NCBI GenBank assembly: GCA_024635815.1
Contig: JAGXIG010000106.1
Coordinates: forward strand, 1 to 9,600
Reading direction: 5' to 3'
DNA: 9,600 nucleotides
From: Salegentibacter sp.
GTDB lineage: Bacteria > Bacteroidota > Bacteroidia > Flavobacteriales > Flavobacteriaceae
Positions 4,979 through 9,600 of this stretch are shown one piece after another (position 1 is the first letter of the stretch; every line of letters starts with the position of its first letter). The notes under the pieces are model-generated. The model made no database searches and was not told the origin of the DNA. It saw only the letters and a list, made by a program, of their open reading frames with translations. The position numbers were made by a program, and so were the translations under genes.

Positions 4979-7930
4979 ATGAGGAATAAAACTTCACTCT
5001 TATTCATATTTGCAATGGCTTTTTTTGGACTGTCAATTCAGGCCCAGGAAAACGCTAAAAAATCCCCTGAGTTTCTTCAATATACAAACAGCAAATGGGT
5101 AGATTCCATAATGAAAGAGCTTACGCCCAAAGAGCGAATTGCTCAACTTATTATGGTGGCGGCTTATTCAAACAGGGGTAATGCGCATAAAGAAGAAATC
5201 TTAAAATTAATTAACGAACAAAAAATTGGAGGATTGATTTTTTTCCAGGGAGATCCTGAGTCGCAATTGAAATTGATGAACGATTACCAGTTAACTTCAG
5301 AAGTTCCTCTGTTGGGAGCAATCGATGCCGAGTGGGGGTTGGGAATGCGCCTGGACAATACCATAAGCTATCCTTACCAAATGGCGCTGGGCGCAATTCG
5401 GGACGATAGTTTGGTTTATGACCTTGGACAAGAAGTTGCCCGACAAATAAAACGCACCGGACTTCACCTCAATTTTGCACCGGTGGTAGATGTAAATAAT
5501 AACCCCAACAACCCGGTGATCAATTTCCGTTCTTTTGGCGAAAATAAAGAAAACGTTTCTCAAAAGGGAATTGCCTATATGAGCGGAATGCAGGATGCGA
5601 ATTTGCTCACTACCGCCAAGCATTTCCCGGGACACGGAGATACCGATACCGATTCGCATTATGCGCTTCCGCAGATAAATCATCCTTTTGAAAGATTGGA
5701 TTCATTGGAAATGTACCCTTTTAAAGAATTAATAGACGCCGGAATTGGTGGCGTAATGGTAGCTCATTTAAATATTCCTGCTTTAGATTCTACCGGAGTG
5801 CCTTCAACTTTATCAAAATCAATTATCACCGGAATTCTAAAAGATAGTTTAGGGTTTGAAGGTTTGATTGTGACTGATGCGATGAATATGAAGGGCGTTA
5901 CCAAGGGAAATGAACCCGGGATTGTAGATAAAGACGCCATATTAGCGGGGAACGATCTTTTGGAATTTACCGAAGATGTTCCCAAAGCAATAGAGGAAGT
6001 TAGTAAAGCAATTCAGCAGGGATTAATTTCACAAAAACAGCTGGACGAACGGGTAAGGAAGATCCTGGCGGTAAAACATTGGGTTGGTTTAAATGAATAT
6101 AAGGAACAAAGTCCTAAAAATATCCTGAAAGAAATAAATACCGGCGAAGCAAAATTCCTGAACAGAAAACTGGTAGAAGCCTCGCTAACTGTACTGAAAA
6201 ATGAAAAAAGCATTTTGCCTTTAAGAAGGCTTGATACTTTAAAGCTGGCTGCGATTTCTTTTGGAGCTTCAAAACAAACAGAATTTCAGAAAACCCTGAA
6301 TTTATATACCGAAGTAAAAAACTTCCAGTTAAAAGCTGACGCCAGTACTTCAGAAATAGAGAAAATTAAAGAGAAACTTTCAGAATATAACCTTGTAATT
6401 GGGGGAATTCACGACGATAGCCGTTTTCCGCGGAATACGATGAAATTTTCTAAATCCGTCCAGGATTTTATAGCAGAACTTGCCGGAAAAAAGCGTACTA
6501 TTTTCAGCTATTTTAAAAACCCTTATTCAATAAATAAACTGGATAAAATTGAAAATGCTGCCGGGTTGATCTTGACTTATCAGGACAGCAAAACCACTCA
6601 AGACCTGGCTGCTCAACTTATTTTTGGCGGGGTAGGAGCAAACGGAAGACTTCCGGTGAGTATTGGTGAAAAATTTAAGTCAGGAGACGGGTTGGACGTT
6701 AATGGAAAAATAAGATTTAAATATACCCTTCCCGAAGATGCCGGGATGAATTCTGAAGTGCTTTTTGGCGGTGTGGATTCCTTAATGCAGGAAGCTATAA
6801 AAAAAAAAGCAACGCCGGGAGGGCAAATTTTAGTCGCTAAAAATGGTAAAATCGTTCTACATAAAGCTTATGGCTATCACGAATACAGCGATACCGTAAA
6901 GGTTAAGAAAACCGATTTGTACGACCTGGCTTCGGTAACAAAGGTTTCTTCGGCATTGCCGGCCTTAATGAAGTTGCAGGACGAGGGTAGATTTGGTCTT
7001 GATGCTTCAATAGATGATTATTTGCCTTATTTTAAAAATTCCAATAAAGCGGGAGTGCCGTTTCGGCAAATTCTTACGCATCAGGCACGATTTAAACCCT
7101 GGATTCCATATTGGAAGAATACTTTACGAAAAAACGGAAGCTATAAATGGTTCACTTTTAAAAAAGATTCCTCCAGAAGGTTCCCCATCAAAGTAAGCGA
7201 AGATCAATGGTTGCATAGAAATTACCAGAATAAGATGTTTAAAGCCATCAAGAAATCTGAACTTGAAGAGGAGGCAAAATACCAATATTCGGGTTTGGCT
7301 TTTTACCTGTTACCTTCTATTGTAGAAGAAATCTCAGGAGAAAATTTCAGAAAATATATAAACGAGAATTTTTATGATAAACTCGGGGCCACAACACTAG
7401 GTTATAATCCGATGGAGCGCTTTGAAAAGAGCCGAATTGTACCTACAGAACACGATTATTTATTACGTCATAAACCTATCCACGGAATGGTGCATGACGA
7501 AGGCGCGATTATGATGGGGGGCGTTTCGGCTAATGCAGGACTTTTTTCTACCGCTAATGATTTGGCAAAACTGATGCAGATGTATTTGAATATGGGGGAA
7601 TATGCCGGGGAGCGTTACATTGAAGAAGAAACCCTGCAAAACTGGAGTACCACGCAATTTCCTGAAAATGACAATCATCGCGGACTCGGATTTGACAAAC
7701 CCTACTTAGAATATAAAGGTGAAAGCAGCAATACGGCTAAAGATGCAAGCAAGGCGAGTTTTGGCCACACCGGTTTTACAGGAATTATGGCCTGGGTAGA
7801 TCCCGAAGAAGATTTGCTTTATTTGTTTCTTTCCAATCGTGTGCTGCCAAGCCGAAGCAATACAAGGCTTTATCAACTGAATACCAGAACCAATATTCAG
7901 CAGGTTTTATATGATTCGATAATAGAATAA
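4979..7930 (+). CDS. Exported NagZ-type GH3 beta-N-acetylglucosaminidase fused to a serine beta-lactamase-fold domain (AmiE/esterase-like)
   Basis: The 983-residue protein has a Sec signal peptide (about 1-22, cut near QA/QE), so both activities are outside the cytoplasm. The GH3 N-terminal domain (about 42-370) carries the NagZ signature KHFPGHGDTDTDSHYALP at 214-231, with the Asp225/His227 acid-base dyad. Asp300 in VTDAMNMKG is the nucleophile. NagZ enzymes release GlcNAc from GlcNAc-MurNAc or anhydroMurNAc units. Residues about 395-560 resemble the second GH3 domain. Residues about 590-975 are a class-C beta-lactamase-like hydrolase with S652-V-T-K655 (SxxK), Y770-S-G in the YxN position and H930-T-G in the KTG position. 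Such domains include lactamases, esterases, D-peptidases and AmiE, the serine MurNAc-L-Ala amidase that follows NagZ in B. subtilis. The joined order suggests GlcNAc removal followed by peptide removal, an inference from AmiE. The ATG at 4979 gives the signal peptide. Confidence 0.93.
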   Translation: MRNKTSLLFIFAMAFFGLSIQAQENAKKSPEFLQYTNSKWVDSIMKELTPKERIAQLIMVAAYSNRGNAHKEEILKLINEQKIGGLIFFQGDPESQLKLMNDYQLTSEVPLLGAIDAEWGLGMRLDNTISYPYQMALGAIRDDSLVYDLGQEVARQIKRTGLHLNFAPVVDVNNNPNNPVINFRSFGENKENVSQKGIAYMSGMQDANLLTTAKHFPGHGDTDTDSHYALPQINHPFERLDSLEMYPFKELIDAGIGGVMVAHLNIPALDSTGVPSTLSKSIITGILKDSLGFEGLIVTDAMNMKGVTKGNEPGIVDKDAILAGNDLLEFTEDVPKAIEEVSKAIQQGLISQKQLDERVRKILAVKHWVGLNEYKEQSPKNILKEINTGEAKFLNRKLVEASLTVLKNEKSILPLRRLDTLKLAAISFGASKQTEFQKTLNLYTEVKNFQLKADASTSEIEKIKEKLSEYNLVIGGIHDDSRFPRNTMKFSKSVQDFIAELAGKKRTIFSYFKNPYSINKLDKIENAAGLILTYQDSKTTQDLAAQLIFGGVGANGRLPVSIGEKFKSGDGLDVNGKIRFKYTLPEDAGMNSEVLFGGVDSLMQEAIKKKATPGGQILVAKNGKIVLHKAYGYHEYSDTVKVKKTDLYDLASVTKVSSALPALMKLQDEGRFGLDASIDDYLPYFKNSNKAGVPFRQILTHQARFKPWIPYWKNTLRKNGSYKWFTFKKDSSRRFPIKVSEDQWLHRNYQNKMFKAIKKSELEEEAKYQYSGLAFYLLPSIVEEISGENFRKYINENFYDKLGATTLGYNPMERFEKSRIVPTEHDYLLRHKPIHGMVHDEGAIMMGGVSANAGLFSTANDLAKLMQMYLNMGEYAGERYIEEETLQNWSTTQFPENDNHRGLGFDKPYLEYKGESSNTAKDASKASFGHTGFTGIMAWVDPEEDLLYLFLSNRVLPSRSNTRLYQLNTRTNIQQVLYDSIIE

Positions 7931-7986
7931 TTTATAAACGACTTGTTAAAAAATATTCAGAATTAGGGAATAGAATACCTAAATAT

Positions 7987-8017
7987 TTTACAGCTTATAT
8001 AGGATAGTATATATTTG
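7987..8017 (+). promoter_or_regulatory. Bacteroidota-type promoter of the outer-membrane barrel gene
   Basis: TATATTTG at 8010-8017 matches the -7 consensus TAnnTTTG exactly. TTTA at 7987-7990, 19 bases upstream, is a one-mismatch -33 TTTG. Transcription would begin near 8023, leaving a leader of about 27 bases before the ATG at 8050. This suggests the barrel gene has its own promoter rather than depending on read-through from the NagZ gene 119 bp upstream. Confidence 0.55.
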
Positions 8018-8049
8018 AATGATTTTTCCATAATAACCATTTAAAATAT

Positions 8050-9582
8050 ATGAGCAGAAACTACCCCCTAATTCTTGTTACCCTACTTGTTTTATTTACC
8101 AGTTCTTTATTCGCACAACATTCTGTAAAAGGAAAATTGGTTACCGAAACCAATGAACCTGTTGCTTTTGCCAATGTGATTTTATTAAATGCTAAAGATT
8201 CTACATCGGTTTATAAGGGTACCATTTCAGAAGATAATGGGGAGTTCTGGCTTCAGGAAATTGCATCGAACGATTATTTGTTGAAAGTAAGTTTTATTGG
8301 TTATGAGGAGTTTCTTCAGCAGATATCGGTCAAATCAGACAATAGAATAGGAGAAGTTACATTAAAAGAGGGCGCTTCAAATTTAGATGAAGTTACCATT
8401 AATACCAGGAAACCAAAAATTACTAGAAGCATAGACCGCATTACTTTTGATGTTGAAAATTCTATGCTTTCCAGTGGGAATAGTTGGGATATTTTACGCC
8501 AAACACCCGGTGTTATTATGAGCCAGGGACAGTTGCAGGTTAGAAATTCTAGCGTAACGGTTTATATCAACGACCGCAAAGTACAGCTTACTGCAGATGA
8601 ATTACAAACCCTTTTGCAAAGTTATTCAGCAGAAAATATTAAGTCGGTTGAAGTGATTACCAATCCGCCGGCGCGTTATGAAGCTGAAGGTGGAGCGATT
8701 TTAAACATAAATACGAGCTCTGCGATTTCCCCCGGTTACAAAGGCAGTTTAGAGGGCGCATATACTCAGGGGATTGTTCCAAAATATCAATTTGGAACCA
8801 GCCATTACTGGAAAGGTGATAAGCTAAACGTTTTTGCCAATTATACGTTTAGTCCACGGAAAGAGATAAAAAGGGACGATAGTTATATAAATTTTAGCCC
8901 AAATCAGGAAGGCGGACAAAGATGGGAAAGCGATTTTGAAAGAATTACCCGCTCGCAGGCTCATAACGCCAATGTGATTATGGATTATGATTTTGATGAA
9001 AAAAATAAGCTTAGTTTTTCTTCTAATTTTCTGTATTCACCAGATAAAACTTTTGATAATTCGGTGCAAACCGATGTTTCCGCTATGGGAAATACTGCAT
9101 TTTCAAACTTTCTTACCGATAGCAATGTAAATACAGATGATAGCAATATTGCGCTAGATCTTAGTTATACCCATAGTTTAGAAAATGGAGGAAATATTTC
9201 TGCAGGAGCGCATTATACTAAATTTGATCAGGAACGTGACCAGAGGGTGGCAACCGAGTATTTCTCGGGAAATGGAGAAGTTGCTAATAATATTGCTTTT
9301 AATACTGAAGCCATACAGGATATCAACATTTTTACCGCACAAATAGACCTTAGTACCACCCTGGGGGAAACTTCCTTTGAAAGTGGATTAAAATTATCCA
9401 GCATTGATTCAGAAAGTGGGATCGATTTTTTTAATGCAGAAAGTTTGGAAAATCTTTATGAAAACCTTTCAGATGAATTTCATTATGATGAGAATGTCTA
9501 TGCGATTTATGCAAGCGCTACCAGAGATTGGGAACAATGGAGCGCACAAGCCGGTTTAAGGGGAGAATACACGGATCTATAG
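8050..9582 (+). CDS. Outer-membrane beta-barrel protein (TonB-dependent receptor-like, PF14905 type), frame broken near the window edge
   Basis: The frame encodes 510 residues. Residues 1-22 are a Sec signal (SSLFAQ). Residues about 24-106 form a carboxypeptidase regulatory-like domain (VKGKLVTETNEPVAFANV, then a FIGYEE strand). Residues about 112-222 are a plug-like region with SIDRITFDVENS, WDILRQTPGV, VYINDRKVQL and VEVITNPPARYEAEGGAILNI. From about 228 on, aromatic-rich alternating strands indicate the barrel. This order is that of the outer membrane beta-barrel family (OMP_b-brl_3) common in Bacteroidota. Members are usually about 750-800 residues; here TAG at 9580 stops after GLRGEYTDL, in mid-barrel. 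The neighbouring frame from 9579 reads IGMSFLT, as expected after EYTD in relatives, so a 1-base frameshift is likely (mutation or sequence error). It has its own promoter and no SusD partner. Its ligand is unknown, and a role in wall-fragment uptake is only guessed from location. Confidence 0.85.
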   Translation: MSRNYPLILVTLLVLFTSSLFAQHSVKGKLVTETNEPVAFANVILLNAKDSTSVYKGTISEDNGEFWLQEIASNDYLLKVSFIGYEEFLQQISVKSDNRIGEVTLKEGASNLDEVTINTRKPKITRSIDRITFDVENSMLSSGNSWDILRQTPGVIMSQGQLQVRNSSVTVYINDRKVQLTADELQTLLQSYSAENIKSVEVITNPPARYEAEGGAILNINTSSAISPGYKGSLEGAYTQGIVPKYQFGTSHYWKGDKLNVFANYTFSPRKEIKRDDSYINFSPNQEGGQRWESDFERITRSQAHNANVIMDYDFDEKNKLSFSSNFLYSPDKTFDNSVQTDVSAMGNTAFSNFLTDSNVNTDDSNIALDLSYTHSLENGGNISAGAHYTKFDQERDQRVATEYFSGNGEVANNIAFNTEAIQDINIFTAQIDLSTTLGETSFESGLKLSSIDSESGIDFFNAESLENLYENLSDEFHYDENVYAIYASATRDWEQWSAQAGLRGEYTDL

Positions 9583-9600
9583 GAATGTCTTTTTTAACAG
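9577..9600 (+). other. Probable 1-base frameshift site and shifted continuation of the barrel gene
   Basis: After GAT (Asp509) the annotated frame reads CTA then TAG. Starting one base earlier than the expected codon boundary, at 9579, the frame reads ATA GGA ATG TCT TTT TTA ACA and stays open to the window end. Related barrel proteins tend to have an EYTDxxGxS pattern here, which the shifted frame restores (EYTD-L-I-G-M-S). That fits one lost base within CTATA. The family pattern is recalled rather than searched, and only seven shifted codons are visible. Confidence 0.5.

Noticed and set aside
5297..5683. 128-codon - strand open frame opposite the GH3 domain
   Set aside because: It lies opposite the conserved NagZ region and its composition follows from the complement of that gene.
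7950..7989. Imperfect hairpin after the NagZ gene as a terminator
   Set aside because: The stem is AT-rich with a 6-base bulge and a 10-base loop, no U tract follows it, and it overlaps the -33 region of the next promoter.

Overview
The window looks like chromosomal DNA of a marine Flavobacteriaceae bacterium (Bacteroidota), of the Gramella/Salegentibacter/Zunongwangia kind. The grounds are the AT-rich composition, the absence of Shine-Dalgarno sites, a promoter of the Bacteroidota type (TAnnTTTG) near 8010, lipoprotein and Sec signal peptides of flavobacterial style (cleavage before Q), and gene families typical of the phylum: a PF14905-type outer-membrane barrel protein, a NagB-like/PIG-L fusion, and a GH3/beta-lactamase fusion. 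The genus is an inference from protein style only.

Layout: (1) 1-144, the 3' end of a + strand gene resembling dipeptide epimerases of the enolase superfamily. (2) 248-1474 (+), an exported lipoprotein with a BON-like region, two SH3b-like regions and an NlpC/P60 peptidase, similar to YkfC. (3) 1480-1512, a perfect 15-bp hairpin that can terminate both converging genes. (4) 1519-2445 (-), an AmiD-like zinc amidase lipoprotein. (5) 2499-4421 (-), a 640-residue NagB-like domain joined to a PIG-L/LmbE deacetylase domain; the NagB half has Thr where catalytic Asp141 of E. coli NagB sits. (6) 4422-4978, a 557-bp divergent intergenic region without a convincing gene. (7) 4979-7930 (+), an exported NagZ-type GH3 glucosaminidase fused to a serine beta-lactamase-fold domain. 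(8) 8050-9582 (+), an outer-membrane beta-barrel protein whose frame breaks just before the window edge.

Genes 1, 2, 4, 5 and 7 fit together as a peptidoglycan turnover and salvage neighbourhood. Exported NagZ would remove GlcNAc from wall fragments, and its fused beta-lactamase-fold domain (compare AmiE, which works with NagZ in Bacillus subtilis) and/or the zinc amidase would split MurNAc from the peptide. The NlpC/P60 enzyme would cut the peptide after gamma-D-Glu, and the epimerase would convert L-Ala-D-Glu to L-Ala-L-Glu in the cytoplasm. The NagB/PIG-L protein would act on amino-sugar phosphate or a related compound. No transporter, kinase or MurQ-type etherase lies in the window, so the pathway is incomplete here and the scheme is inference from family membership and proximity. 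I saw no tRNA, rRNA, CRISPR array, insertion sequence or phage gene.
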